A stretch of DNA of 64,000 bases from Parahoeflea alexandrii (GTDB lineage: Bacteria > Pseudomonadota > Alphaproteobacteria > Rhizobiales > Rhizobiaceae). Below are positions 36,818 to 46,426 of the stretch, piece after piece; position 1 is the stretch's first letter; each line of letters starts with the position of its first letter. The DNA lies in NCBI RefSeq assembly GCF_027214025.1, contig NZ_JAPWHB010000003.1, positions 124,001 to 188,000 on the forward strand, in the 5' to 3' direction. The position numbers and the translations under genes were made by a program. Under the pieces are notes generated by a model, which saw only the letters and a program-made list of their open reading frames with translations, did no database searches and was not told where the DNA came from.

Positions 36818-36928
36818 GTATTGTCAGGACAAGGGCCTATAAGGGGGGCGGGGCGGCCCTTGTCCATTGTCTGGAGGCGGCGGGGGACGAGCCGTGATTT
36901 CCAGACATCGGCTTATTCGTTCGCCGGT
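36777..36928 (-). ncRNA. Probable small RNA, alpha-r7 (Smr7C)-like, upstream of polA
   Basis: In the gap between polA and the dipeptidase, the minus strand carries three successive hairpins: TGTCTGG/CCAGACA (36907-36868), an 11-bp perfect stem GGACAAGGGCC/GGCCCTTGTCC (36865-36827) and the terminator stem (36817-36785) with a T-rich tail. A weak promoter (TTGAAA, 17 bases, CAAATG) ends at 36935, giving an RNA of roughly 150 nt. I recall the rhizobial alpha-r7 small RNA family as 134-159 nt and lying beside polA, which matches length and place; this is memory, not a search. Alternatively it is an attenuated leader of the dipeptidase gene. Confidence 0.62.
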
Positions 36929-36934
36929 GATTGA

Positions 36935-36963
36935 CATTTGGTCCGGTGAATGTGGCTTTTCAA
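36935..36963 (-). promoter_or_regulatory. Candidate promoter of the small RNA
   Basis: Minus strand TTGAAA (36963-36958), spacer of 17 bases, CAAATG (36940-36935). The -10 element is a weak match. An inverted repeat TTACA-GTTT-TGTAA (36975-36988) lies just upstream and could be a regulator site. Confidence 0.35.
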
Positions 36964-37208
36964 GGACACGAACATTACAGTTTTGTAACGAACGTGTGAT
37001 CGTGACTGCTCCGGCCATAGGGGCAACGGTTTCGGAAAACGCAAGATTACACCGCCAGTATCAAAGGTTGGGGTCACCGGCTGGTTCTCAGATTATCCCG
37101 ATCCTTCAAGGCGATTTCCCGGGGCGGGCCGGCCGTTGATCGAAATTAAGCGGCACAGCGTGGCAAACTGCATGGACGTCGGGACAGGCCCGCGCTAATC
37201 CTTTCGCC

Positions 37209-40157
37209 ATGAAAAAAGGTGATCATCTCTTCCTCGTCGACGGCTCCGGATACATTTTCCGGGCATATCACGCTCTGCCCCCGCTGACGCGCAAGTCCGA
37301 CGGCCTGCCGGTCGGCGCGGTGTCGGGTTTCTGCAACATGCTGTGGAAGCTGGTGTCGGAGGCGCGCGACACGTCCGTCGGGGTGACGCCGACGCATTTC
37401 GCGGTGATTTTCGACTATTCCTCGAAAACCTTCCGCAACGAGCTCTATCCCGAATACAAGGCCAACCGCTCGGCGCCGCCGGAAGACCTGGTGCCGCAGT
37501 TCGCCGTCATCCGCGAGGCGACGCGGGCCTTCGACCTGCCCTGCATCGAGATGGAGGGGTTCGAAGCCGACGACCTGATCGCCACCTATGCGCGGCTGGC
37601 GCGGGAAGCCGGCGCCGACGTCACGGTGATCTCGTCGGACAAGGACCTGATGCAGCTCGTCGGGCCGCAGGTGTCGATGTATGATTCGATGAAGGACCGG
37701 CAGATCGGCGTGCCGGAGGTGATCGAAAAATGGGGCGTTCCGCCCGAGAAGATGATCGACCTGCAGGCGCTGACCGGCGATTCGGTGGACAATGTGCCGG
37801 GCATTCCCGGGATCGGGCCCAAGACCGCGGCCCAGCTGATCGAGGAATTCGGCGATCTCGACACGCTGCTGGAGCGGGCCTCCGAGATCAAGCAGAACAA
37901 GCGGCGCGAAAACATCATCGAGTTTGCCGACAAGGCGCGGATTTCGCGCCAGCTGGTTCGCCTGAAGGATGACGTCGAGGTCAAGGAAAAGCTCGATGAG
38001 CTGGTGCTCAATCCGCTCGACGGACCGAAGCTCGTCGCTTTCCTCAAGGGGATGGAATTTACCTCGCTCACCCGGCGCGTGGCCGATGCCACGGAAACCG
38101 ATGCCAGCGCGGTGGATGCGGCGGAAGTGGCCGTTGACGCCGCCGCCGACATGCGTGGCCCCGATCTCGATCCCGGTCAGGCGGAAAACGCGTCGTCCTC
38201 GACCGCGGGAGCAGCAAAGGGCGATGACACACCGCAAGGCCTGGCCAAGAGGCGCGCGGAAGCCGCCGGTTCGGCAAAGATCGACACCACGGCCTATGAA
38301 ACCTTGCAAACCATCGATCAGCTCAAGACCTGGTGCGCTATGGCGCGCGAGCGCGGCCTTGTCGCTTTCGATACAGAAACCACCTCGCTCGATGCGATGC
38401 AGGCCGAACTGGTCGGCTTCTCGCTGGCGCTGCCGGAAACCGCGCCCGACACCGGTGACCTCAAGGTCCGGGCCTGCTACGTGCCGCTCATGCATTCCAA
38501 CGGCGCCGGCGACTTGCTCGGCGGCGGCGGCGCGCAGGACGGCCAGATGCCGATGCGCGAGGCGCTGGATGAACTCAAGGCGCTGCTCGAGGACCCGGCC
38601 GTCCTCAAGATCGGGCAGAACCTGAAATACGACATGCTGGTGATGGCGCGGCACGGCATCTCGATCGAAAGCTTCGACGACACGATGCTGCTTTCCTACG
38701 TGCTCGAGGCCGGCGTCGGCGGACACGGCATGGATTCGCTGTCGGATCGCTGGCTCGGTCACACGACGATCGCCTACAAGGACGTGACCGGTTCGGGCAA
38801 GAACGCGATTCCGTTCGCCGAAGTGCAGATCGACAAGGCGACGGCCTACGCGGCCGAGGACGCCGAGGTGACGCTCAGGCTCTGGCACGTGCTCAAGCCG
38901 CGGCTCGTCTCGGACGGGTTGGCATCGGTCTACGAAAGGCTCGAGCGGCCGCTGGCGCCGGTGCTGATGCGGATGGAGCAACACGGAATCCGCGTCGACC
39001 GGCAGATCCTGTCGCGGCTGTCGGGCGAACTGGCGCAGGGCGCGGCGGCGCTGGAAGCGGAAATCCAGGAACTGGCCGGCGAAAACTTCAATGTCGGATC
39101 GCCCAAGCAGCTCGGCGAGATCCTGTTTGACAAGATGAGCCTGCCGGGCGGCACGAAAACCAAGACCGGGCAATGGTCGACCACGGCGCAGGCGCTCGAG
39201 GACCTCGCCGCCGCGGGACACGAACTGCCGCGCAAGATCGTCGATTGGCGGCAGCTGACCAAACTCAAGTCGACCTACACCGACGCATTGCCCGGGTTCA
39301 TCAACCCCGAGACAAAACGGGTGCATACCTCGTTCGCGATGGCGGCGACCACCACTGGGCGGTTGTCCTCGTCGGACCCGAACATCCAGAACATTCCGGT
39401 GCGCACCGCTGAAGGCCGCAAGATCCGCACCGCCTTCATAGCAGAGCCGGGCAACGTGCTGATCTCGGCGGATTACAGCCAGATCGAGCTCAGAGTGCTG
39501 GCGCATGTTGCCCATATTCCGCAACTGACGCAGGCCTTTGCCGACGGCGTCGACATTCACGCCATGACCGCATCGGAAATGTTCGGGGTGCCGGTGGAAG
39601 GCATGCCGTCGGAGGTGCGCCGCCGCGCCAAGGCGATCAATTTCGGCATCATCTACGGCATCTCCGCCTTCGGCCTCGCCAACCAGCTCGGCATCGAACG
39701 CTCGGAAGCGGGCGAGTACATCAAGAAGTATTTCGAGCGTTTCCCGGGGATCAAGGACTACATGGAGGCCACCAAGGCCGAAGCCAAGGACCGCGGCTAC
39801 GTGACGACGATCTTCGGCCGCCGGGCGCATTATCCCGAGATCAAGTCGTCCAATCCGCAGGTCCGCGCCTTCAACGAACGCGCGGCCATCAACGCGCCGA
39901 TCCAGGGATCCGCCGCCGACGTCATCCGCCGCGCCATGGTGAGGATGGAGTCGGCACTGGAAAAGGCTGGCAAGAACGCGCGCATGCTGCTGCAGGTGCA
40001 TGACGAACTGATATTCGAGGCGGCCGAGGCCGATGCCGCATCGATCATCCCGGTGATCGTCGACGTCATGGAGAACGCCGCGATGCCGGCGGTCGACATG
40101 GCGGTGCCACTGAAGGTCGACGCGCGGGCGGCTCTGAACTGGGACGAGGCGCACTGA
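37209..40157 (+). CDS. polA: DNA polymerase I
   Basis: A 982-residue family A polymerase for Okazaki fragment maturation and repair. The 5'-3' nuclease domain spans about 1-290 (LVDGSGYIFRAYHAL, FEADDLIATYARLAREAGA). A linker follows with acidic and Ala-rich sequence. The 3'-5' exonuclease domain keeps its metal ligands (FDTETTS, Asp388 and Glu390), so proofreading is likely active. The polymerase has motif A DYSQIELRVLAH (Asp755), the O-helix RRRAKAINFGIIYG and motif C QVHDELIFE (Asp932). Longer than E. coli (928) through the linker. A long antisense frame overlaps it but is a composition artefact. Confidence 0.99.
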   Translation: MKKGDHLFLVDGSGYIFRAYHALPPLTRKSDGLPVGAVSGFCNMLWKLVSEARDTSVGVTPTHFAVIFDYSSKTFRNELYPEYKANRSAPPEDLVPQFAVIREATRAFDLPCIEMEGFEADDLIATYARLAREAGADVTVISSDKDLMQLVGPQVSMYDSMKDRQIGVPEVIEKWGVPPEKMIDLQALTGDSVDNVPGIPGIGPKTAAQLIEEFGDLDTLLERASEIKQNKRRENIIEFADKARISRQLVRLKDDVEVKEKLDELVLNPLDGPKLVAFLKGMEFTSLTRRVADATETDASAVDAAEVAVDAAADMRGPDLDPGQAENASSSTAGAAKGDDTPQGLAKRRAEAAGSAKIDTTAYETLQTIDQLKTWCAMARERGLVAFDTETTSLDAMQAELVGFSLALPETAPDTGDLKVRACYVPLMHSNGAGDLLGGGGAQDGQMPMREALDELKALLEDPAVLKIGQNLKYDMLVMARHGISIESFDDTMLLSYVLEAGVGGHGMDSLSDRWLGHTTIAYKDVTGSGKNAIPFAEVQIDKATAYAAEDAEVTLRLWHVLKPRLVSDGLASVYERLERPLAPVLMRMEQHGIRVDRQILSRLSGELAQGAAALEAEIQELAGENFNVGSPKQLGEILFDKMSLPGGTKTKTGQWSTTAQALEDLAAAGHELPRKIVDWRQLTKLKSTYTDALPGFINPETKRVHTSFAMAATTTGRLSSSDPNIQNIPVRTAEGRKIRTAFIAEPGNVLISADYSQIELRVLAHVAHIPQLTQAFADGVDIHAMTASEMFGVPVEGMPSEVRRRAKAINFGIIYGISAFGLANQLGIERSEAGEYIKKYFERFPGIKDYMEATKAEAKDRGYVTTIFGRRAHYPEIKSSNPQVRAFNERAAINAPIQGSAADVIRRAMVRMESALEKAGKNARMLLQVHDELIFEAAEADAASIIPVIVDVMENAAMPAVDMAVPLKVDARAALNWDEAH

Positions 40158-40295
40158 CGGCGCCAGGAACGGTTTCGGAGCCAGCCACTACACGTGCGAA
40201 TCACCAAATTGTGACGCCAGCGCGCGCGGGCGTTTGTTGACGCCATCATGGCCCTGTGGTGTGTGGAATGACATTTGCCGCCGAGGAGGACTGAC

Positions 40296-41528
40296 ATGTT
40301 GAAATCCCTGACCGTGCTTGCAGGCGCGCTGAGCGCAACACTTGCGCTCTCGCAAGCCGCCAAGGCCGCCGATCCGGATCCGCGCAACTGGGACGCGGTG
40401 CTGGGCGAAGCCAAGGGTCAGACGGTGTATTTCAACGCCTGGGGCGGATCCGAGAACATCAACAGCTACATCGACTGGGCCGGCGAGACGCTGAAGGAGC
40501 GCTTCGGCGTCGAAGTGGTTCACGTGAAACTCGATGACACCGCCAACGCGGTGGCCAAGGTTCTGGCCGAAAAGGCCGCGGGCAAGAACGAGGGCGGATC
40601 GGTCGATCTCATCTGGATCAATGGCGAGAACTTCGCCTCAATGAAGCGCCAGGACCTGCTGATGGCGCCCGACTGGACCACGGGCCTGCCGAACTGGGCC
40701 TATGTCGACCATGAAAACAAACCGACCATCCTGACCGATTTCACCATTCCCACCGACGGGCTCGAAAGCCCGTGGGGCGGCGCCAAGATGGTGTTCTTTC
40801 ATGACAGCACCCGCACTCCGGCGGACAGCGTTCCGCACTCCTCTGCCGAATTGCTGGAATGGACCCAGCGGAATCCCGGGCGCTTCTCCTACCCGCAGCC
40901 GCCGGATTTCATCGGCTCATCGTTCCTCAAGCAGGTGCTGATCGAAACCATCGCCGACAAGTCGAAGCTCGCTCTGCCGGTGGATGATGCAAGCTTCAGC
41001 GATGACGTGGCGCCCTTGTTTGCCTTTCTCGACAAGCTGCACCCGAACCTGTGGCGCGGCGGCAAGGCCTATCCGCAGAACTACCCCGACATGAAGCAGA
41101 AGCTCGCCGACGGCGAACTCGACATCATCTTCGCCTTCAATCCGTCGGAAGCCTCGGCCGGGATCGCGGCGGGCGAACTGCCCGACACCGTGCGGTCCTT
41201 CACCTATACCGACGGCACGCTGGGCAACACCCATTTCGTCGCCATTCCCTACAATGCTTCGGCCAAGGCGGGCGCGCTGGTGCTGGCCAACTTCCTGATT
41301 TCACCGGAAGCCCAGGCCCGCAAGCAGGATCCGGCCGTCTGGGGCGACCCGACGGTGCTGTCGATGGACAAGCTGTCGGCCGACGACCGCGCGGCGTTCG
41401 ATGCGCTCGATCTCGGCATCGCCACGCTGAAGCCCGACGAGCTCGGGCCGGCGCTGGACGAGCCGCATCCGGACTGGATGGAGCGCATCGAAGGCGAATG
41501 GCTGAAGCGCTACGGTGCCGCCAACTGA
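40296..41528 (+). CDS. ynjB: ABC transporter substrate-binding protein, YnjB-like
   Basis: A 410-residue periplasmic protein. A signal peptide covers about residues 1-24 (LTVLAGALSATLALSQAAKA). The mature chain has VYFNAWGGSENINSYIDWAG and LIWINGENFASMKRQDLL, the signature of the YnjB group of family 1-like binding proteins, distantly related to thiamine-binding TbpA. AGGAGGA stands five bases before ATG 40296, an excellent ribosome binding site. It opens a YnjB-YnjC-YnjD gene set like that of E. coli. The ligand is not established; thiamine-like or sulfonate compounds have been suggested for the group. Confidence 0.88.
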   Translation: MLKSLTVLAGALSATLALSQAAKAADPDPRNWDAVLGEAKGQTVYFNAWGGSENINSYIDWAGETLKERFGVEVVHVKLDDTANAVAKVLAEKAAGKNEGGSVDLIWINGENFASMKRQDLLMAPDWTTGLPNWAYVDHENKPTILTDFTIPTDGLESPWGGAKMVFFHDSTRTPADSVPHSSAELLEWTQRNPGRFSYPQPPDFIGSSFLKQVLIETIADKSKLALPVDDASFSDDVAPLFAFLDKLHPNLWRGGKAYPQNYPDMKQKLADGELDIIFAFNPSEASAGIAAGELPDTVRSFTYTDGTLGNTHFVAIPYNASAKAGALVLANFLISPEAQARKQDPAVWGDPTVLSMDKLSADDRAAFDALDLGIATLKPDELGPALDEPHPDWMERIEGEWLKRYGAAN

Positions 41529-41561
41529 CCGGCGTGACGGCTGACGGCGGGACCCTGTAAG

Positions 41562-43256
41562 ATGGCCAGTGGCGTGCGCCTGGCGCGAGTGGCGCCGCCG
41601 CTGACACTGGCAATCCTTCTCGGGCCACTGGCCTTCGGGCTGGCGGGGACCACGCTCCCCGCTCTGGGCTATCTTCCCGAACTTGGCGGCGAGAGTTTCA
41701 CGACAGCGCACTTCTCGGCGCTTTTCGAGGTGCCGGGCATCCTTCGCTCGGCGCTGCTTTCCATCCTTGTCGGGCTTGCGACCACGCTGATGGCGCTCGG
41801 CGCGGTGGCGGCCTTTGTCGCCAGCGACCTCGGCACCGCCGGATTTGCCCGGATGCGGCGGATGATCTCGCCGCTGCTTTCGGTGCCGCACGCGGCTGCG
41901 GCCTTCGGCCTCGCCTTCCTGATCGCGCCTTCGGGCATGCTGATGCGGCTGGTCTCTCCATGGTTGACCGGGCTCGACCGTCCCCCCGACCTGCTGATCG
42001 TCAACGACCCGATGGCGCTGTCGATGATGGCGGGCCTGATCGTCAAGGAAATCCCGTTCCTGTTCCTGGTGACGCTGGCCGCCCTGCCGCAAACCCGCCA
42101 TGTCGAGACCATGCGGCTTGGACGCTCGCTCGGCTATGGCCGCATCGCCAGCTTCACCATCCTGTTGTGGCCGCCGCTCTACCGGCAGATCCGGCTGGCG
42201 GTGTTTGCCGTGGTCGCCTATGCCAGTTCGGTGGTCGACGTGGCGCTGATCCTCGGCCCGCACCTGCCGCCGACCCTTCCCGTACGGCTGATCGACTGGA
42301 TGAACGATCCGGATCTGGAAACACGGTTCCTGGCATCCGCCGGCGCGGTTCTGCAGCTTGGCGTGACGCTGACCGCGCTGCTTGCCTGGGTCGGGTTTGA
42401 ACGCATGGGCGCGCTGCTGGTCCGCAGCAGCCGCCAGGCGGGGCGGCGCTGGCGGCGGGACATGGTTTTGCGCGTGGGCGCCCGGAGCCTCATGATGGCC
42501 TCGGCACTCATCGTGTTCGGCGGGATTGCGGTGCTGGCCCTGTGGTCGGTTTCCGGTCTCTGGCAATTTCCCGATGCGCTGCCGGCCGATTTCAGCCTTC
42601 GATCATGGATACAGGCCCTGCCGCGGATGAGCGGACCGCTGGCCACGACCCTGGCGGTGGCCGGGCTTTCGACGCTGATCGCGCTTGTGCTGACGATCCT
42701 CTGCCTCGAACGTGAATACGAGACCGGCCGGGGCCGCGGCGGCGGGGCGCTTCTCTTGATCTACCTGCCGCTGATCGTGCCGCAGATCTCGTTCATGTTC
42801 GGCCTGCAGGTGCTGTCGATCTGGCTTGGTGTCGATGCCAGCTTTTCGGCGCTGGTGCTGGCGCATCTGGTGTTCGTGCTACCTTATGTATTCCTGTCCC
42901 TGAGCGATCCCTGGCGCGCGCATGACCGCCGTCACGACCTGATCGCCGCAGGCCTTGGCATGAGCCGGACGCGGACCCTGATCCGGATCCGGCTGCCGAT
43001 GCTGACGCGGGCCATCCTGACGGCTGCGGCAGTGGGGTTCTCGGTCTCGGTCGGACAGTATCTGCCGACCGTGCTGATCGGCGCCGGGCGGCTGACCACG
43101 GTGACGACCGAGGCCGTGGCGCTGGCAGCGGGGGGCAACCGCCGGGTGATCGGCGTCTATGCCTTCATGCAGACGCTGTTGCCGTTTCTGGCTTTCAGCA
43201 TTGCAACGGGTTTGCCCGGCCTGCTATTCCGCAACCGGCGAGGCTTGCGGGTGTGA
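41562..43256 (+). CDS. ynjC: ABC transporter permease, YnjC-like (two fused permease halves)
   Basis: A 564-residue permease made of two fused half-permeases with about 12 helices, as in ThiP, FbpB and YnjC. The first half has TMRLGRSLGYGRIASFTILLWP as EAA loop; the second has LIAAGLGMSRTRTLIRIRLP. It ends with its stop overlapping the GTG start of the ATPase gene (GTGA). It follows the binding-protein gene by 33 bases. Length is slightly above E. coli YnjC. It acts in the inner membrane as the channel of the importer. Confidence 0.88.
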   Translation: MASGVRLARVAPPLTLAILLGPLAFGLAGTTLPALGYLPELGGESFTTAHFSALFEVPGILRSALLSILVGLATTLMALGAVAAFVASDLGTAGFARMRRMISPLLSVPHAAAAFGLAFLIAPSGMLMRLVSPWLTGLDRPPDLLIVNDPMALSMMAGLIVKEIPFLFLVTLAALPQTRHVETMRLGRSLGYGRIASFTILLWPPLYRQIRLAVFAVVAYASSVVDVALILGPHLPPTLPVRLIDWMNDPDLETRFLASAGAVLQLGVTLTALLAWVGFERMGALLVRSSRQAGRRWRRDMVLRVGARSLMMASALIVFGGIAVLALWSVSGLWQFPDALPADFSLRSWIQALPRMSGPLATTLAVAGLSTLIALVLTILCLEREYETGRGRGGGALLLIYLPLIVPQISFMFGLQVLSIWLGVDASFSALVLAHLVFVLPYVFLSLSDPWRAHDRRHDLIAAGLGMSRTRTLIRIRLPMLTRAILTAAAVGFSVSVGQYLPTVLIGAGRLTTVTTEAVALAAGGNRRVIGVYAFMQTLLPFLAFSIATGLPGLLFRNRRGLRV

Positions 43257-43915
43257 CAGTGGACAGCGTGACCGACAATCAGGGACTTCGTCTGGAACGG
43301 GTGCATATCTGCCTCGGCGACCGGGTGCTGGTGATGCTCGACGCCACGGTGCGGCGCGGCGAGACGCTGACCGTGATGGGGCCTTCCGGCTCCGGCAAGT
43401 CCACCCTGCTCGCCTATCTCGGCGGGTTTCTGGATCCGGCGTTCACGGCCAGCGGCCGGGTGATCGTGGACGGCGTGGACCTGACGGCGCTGGAGGCCGA
43501 AAAGCGCCATGCCGGCATCCTGTTCCAGGACCCGCTCTTGTTTCCGCATTTGAGCGTGGCCGACAATATCGCCATTGCCATTCCCGAGGACGTCAAGGGC
43601 CGCAAGCAGCGCCAGCAGGTGGCCGAAGCGGCGCTGGAAGACGCAGGCCTCGCGGAATTCGGCGACCGCGATCCCGATACGCTGTCGGGCGGGCAGAAGG
43701 CGCGGGTTGCGCTGCAGCGCGTGCTGGTCTCGCGGCCGCGATTGCTGCTGCTTGACGAGCCGTTCTCCAAGCTCGACGCCAATCTGCGCGAGCAGACAAG
43801 GCAGCTTGTGTTCGACCGGGCGCGGCGGGCCGGCCTGCCGGTGGTGCTGGTTACCCATGACGAGGACGATGCCCGCGCAGCTGGCGGGCAGGTTCATAAG
43901 GTCGACACGGCGTGA
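43253..43915 (+). CDS. ynjD: ABC transporter ATP-binding protein, YnjD-like
   Basis: A 220-residue ATPase. Walker A GPSGSGKSTLL, Q-loop ILFQDPLLFPHLSV, signature LSGGQKARVALQR, Walker B LLLLDEPFSKLDA and switch VTHDEDDA are all present. The start is a GTG in the GTGA overlap with the permease gene, and the stop itself overlaps the GTG start of hrpB. It completes the YnjBCD importer and is short like its E. coli counterpart (217 residues). Confidence 0.92.
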   Translation: MTVDSVTDNQGLRLERVHICLGDRVLVMLDATVRRGETLTVMGPSGSGKSTLLAYLGGFLDPAFTASGRVIVDGVDLTALEAEKRHAGILFQDPLLFPHLSVADNIAIAIPEDVKGRKQRQQVAEAALEDAGLAEFGDRDPDTLSGGQKARVALQRVLVSRPRLLLLDEPFSKLDANLREQTRQLVFDRARRAGLPVVLVTHDEDDARAAGGQVHKVDTA

Positions 43916-46371
43916 GCGATCTTGCCGCCCGTTACAAGGACCTGCCGGTTTCCGATGTGCTCGCGCCCTTGCGCGCAGCCCTTGCCGTCACACCGAACGC
44001 GGTTCTCGCCGCACCGCCCGGCGCGGGCAAGACCACGCTGGTGCCGCTGGTGCTTGCTGAAGAGCCCTGGCTCAAGGGCAAGATCATCCTGATTGAGCCC
44101 CGCCGGCTGGCTGCCCGCGCGGCGGCGCGCCGGATGGCGGCGATGCTCGGCGAAGAGGTCGGCGAAACCGTCGGCTACCGGATGCGGCTCGACACGAAGG
44201 TTTCGTCCAGGACCCGCATCGAGGTGGTCACCGAGGGGGTGTTCACCCGCATGGCGCTGTCGTCTCCCGATCTCGAGGGCATCGATTGCGTGATCTTCGA
44301 CGAATTCCACGAACGCGCGCTGGAGGCCGATTTCGGCCTGGCGCTGGCGCTCGACATCCAGTCCGGCCTGCGCGAGGAGCTGCGCATCCTGGTGATGTCG
44401 GCGACGCTGGACACGGCCCGGGTGGCCGGCCTGCTCGAAGATTGCCCGGTGATCGAGAGCCTGGGCCGCAGCCATCCCGTCGAGATCCGCCACCTCGACC
44501 GGCCCGCCGGTGAGCGCATCGAGGTTTCCATGACAAGCGCGATCGAGACGATCCATCGCAGCGAGAGCGGGTCGATCCTGGCGTTTCTGCCGGGCCAGGG
44601 CGAGATCCGGCAGGTGGCGTCACGGCTTGAAGGCCGGCTGGGTCCGCTCACCGACATACAGCCGCTTTATGGCGGGCTCAGTTCGCAGGAGCAGGACGCG
44701 GCGATCAAGCCGGCGCCGGAGGGCCGGCGCAAGGTGGTGCTCGCCACCCCGGTGGCGGAAAGCTCGATCACCATCGACGGCGTGCGCATCGTCATCGACA
44801 GCGGCCTGGTGCGGCAGCCGGTGTATGAACCCTCGACCGGCATCACCCGGCTCGAAACCATCCGGGCGGCGCAAGCCTCTGCCCATCAACGCGCCGGGCG
44901 CGCCGGGCGGACGGCTCCAGGGATCGCGGTGCGGCTCTGGCGGGCGGAGCAGACCAAGGCGCTGCCCGCGTTCTCGACGCCGCAGGTGCTGGCGAGCGAC
45001 CTCTCGGCCATGGTGCTCGATTGCCTGGCCTGGGGGGTGAAGGATCCGCGCGAGCTGCGGTTTATCGACACTCCACCCGAGGCCGCCATCAGCGAAGCGC
45101 GCGTGTTGCTGCAAAATCTCGGCGCAGTCGATGCCGATGGCAACCTGACGGAGCGCGGCAAGCGGATGCGCGCGCTGGCACTGCCGCCGCGGCTCGCCGC
45201 GATGGTGATTTCGGGACAGGAAGAGGGGCACGGATACGCGGCGGCGGAACTGGCGGTGCTGCTGACCGAACAGGGGCTCGGCGGGCAGGATGCGGATCTG
45301 GAAGTCCGTCTGTCGCGGTTTCGCTCCGACCGCTCGCCCAGGGGGGCCGCCGCCCGCGCCCTTGCAGCCCGGCTTTCCGGCGGCAAGGCTTCCACAGCCG
45401 ATCCCTGCCCGGCGGCGGCGTTGTTGGTCAATGCCTTTCCCGACCGGATCGCCCGGCAGCGCGGCGCCAGGGGCAAGTTCGTTCTCGCCAATGGCCGAGG
45501 CGCGATGATCGACGAGACGGACCGGCTGGCCGGATCGGACTTCCTGGTGATCGCCGACATGAGCGGCAAGGCGCAGGCCGCACGCATCCTCGCCGCGGCG
45601 GACTTGTTCGGAGAAGCGCTGGACGAGGTTCTGGAAAGCCGGACGGTACAGAGCGAGGAATGCCTGTTCGATCCGCAGTCGGGCGCCGTGCGGGCGCGGC
45701 GGATCAGCCGGCTGGGCGCCATCACGCTCGCCGAAACGCCTCTGCCGAAGCCCGACGATGCAGCCGCGATGGCGGTCATGTGTGGAGCCATCCGGAGACT
45801 CGGCTTCAAGTCGCTGCCGTTTTCCACCGCGGGCCTGCAATTGCGCGACCGGATCGGCTTTCTGCACCGGAGCCTCGGCGTGCCGTGGCCGGATGTTTCG
45901 GACGAGGCGCTGCTTGCGGATCTGGAGACCTGGTTCGCGCCCTATCAGCCGGGCGTGATGGCGCTCAAGGCGATCGACCGGGACGGCCTGAACGAGGGCC
46001 TCCTGTCGTTGTGCGGGCCAGGCGCCCGGAAGGAACTCGACCGGCTGGCGCCGACCCATTACGAGGCGCCGACCGGATCGCGGCTGCCGATCCGCTACGA
46101 CGAGGACAGTCCGGTGGTTGCCATCCGCGTGCAGGAGCTGTTCGGTGAGACCCGCCATCCGGCGATTGCCGGTGGGCGGCTGCCGCTGACGCTCGAGCTG
46201 CTGTCGCCGGCGCACCGGCCAATCCAGACCACCCGCGACCTGCCGGGTTTCTGGCGGGGCTCGTGGGCCGATGTGCGGGCCGACATGCGCGGCCGCTACC
46301 CGCGCCATCCATGGCCCGAGAACCCGGCCGAAGCAGCGCCCACCCATCGCGCCAAGCCACGCGGCACCTGA
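43912..46371 (+). CDS. hrpB: ATP-dependent RNA helicase HrpB (DEAH-box)
   Basis: An 819-residue DEAH helicase. Walker A APPGAGKTTLVPLVL starts near residue 35, the DEAH box reads DEFHERALEADFGL, and the C-terminal helicase half has HQRAGRAGRTAPG. The HrpB-specific C-terminal domain (helicase-associated and HrpB_C) continues to residue 819 with RYDEDSPVVAIRVQELFG. E. coli HrpB is about the same length; its cellular substrate is unclear. It is translationally coupled by a GTGA overlap to the ABC ATPase gene, an unusual link. Confidence 0.96.
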   Translation: MSDLAARYKDLPVSDVLAPLRAALAVTPNAVLAAPPGAGKTTLVPLVLAEEPWLKGKIILIEPRRLAARAAARRMAAMLGEEVGETVGYRMRLDTKVSSRTRIEVVTEGVFTRMALSSPDLEGIDCVIFDEFHERALEADFGLALALDIQSGLREELRILVMSATLDTARVAGLLEDCPVIESLGRSHPVEIRHLDRPAGERIEVSMTSAIETIHRSESGSILAFLPGQGEIRQVASRLEGRLGPLTDIQPLYGGLSSQEQDAAIKPAPEGRRKVVLATPVAESSITIDGVRIVIDSGLVRQPVYEPSTGITRLETIRAAQASAHQRAGRAGRTAPGIAVRLWRAEQTKALPAFSTPQVLASDLSAMVLDCLAWGVKDPRELRFIDTPPEAAISEARVLLQNLGAVDADGNLTERGKRMRALALPPRLAAMVISGQEEGHGYAAAELAVLLTEQGLGGQDADLEVRLSRFRSDRSPRGAAARALAARLSGGKASTADPCPAAALLVNAFPDRIARQRGARGKFVLANGRGAMIDETDRLAGSDFLVIADMSGKAQAARILAAADLFGEALDEVLESRTVQSEECLFDPQSGAVRARRISRLGAITLAETPLPKPDDAAAMAVMCGAIRRLGFKSLPFSTAGLQLRDRIGFLHRSLGVPWPDVSDEALLADLETWFAPYQPGVMALKAIDRDGLNEGLLSLCGPGARKELDRLAPTHYEAPTGSRLPIRYDEDSPVVAIRVQELFGETRHPAIAGGRLPLTLELLSPAHRPIQTTRDLPGFWRGSWADVRADMRGRYPRHPWPENPAEAAPTHRAKPRGT

Positions 46372-46426
46372 GCGGATCGGGCAAAACCGATTGTGATTCC
46401 TGCAGACGATGCGCTAGATCAGCACC

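Noticed and set aside
37146-40154. 1002-residue open frame antisense to polA
   Set aside because: It mirrors polA in a high-GC codon frame; the translation is Arg/His/Gly-rich without any family motif.
40205-40245. ACGCC/GGCGT hairpin after polA
   Set aside because: Five-base stem followed by TTTGTT; insufficient for a terminator call.
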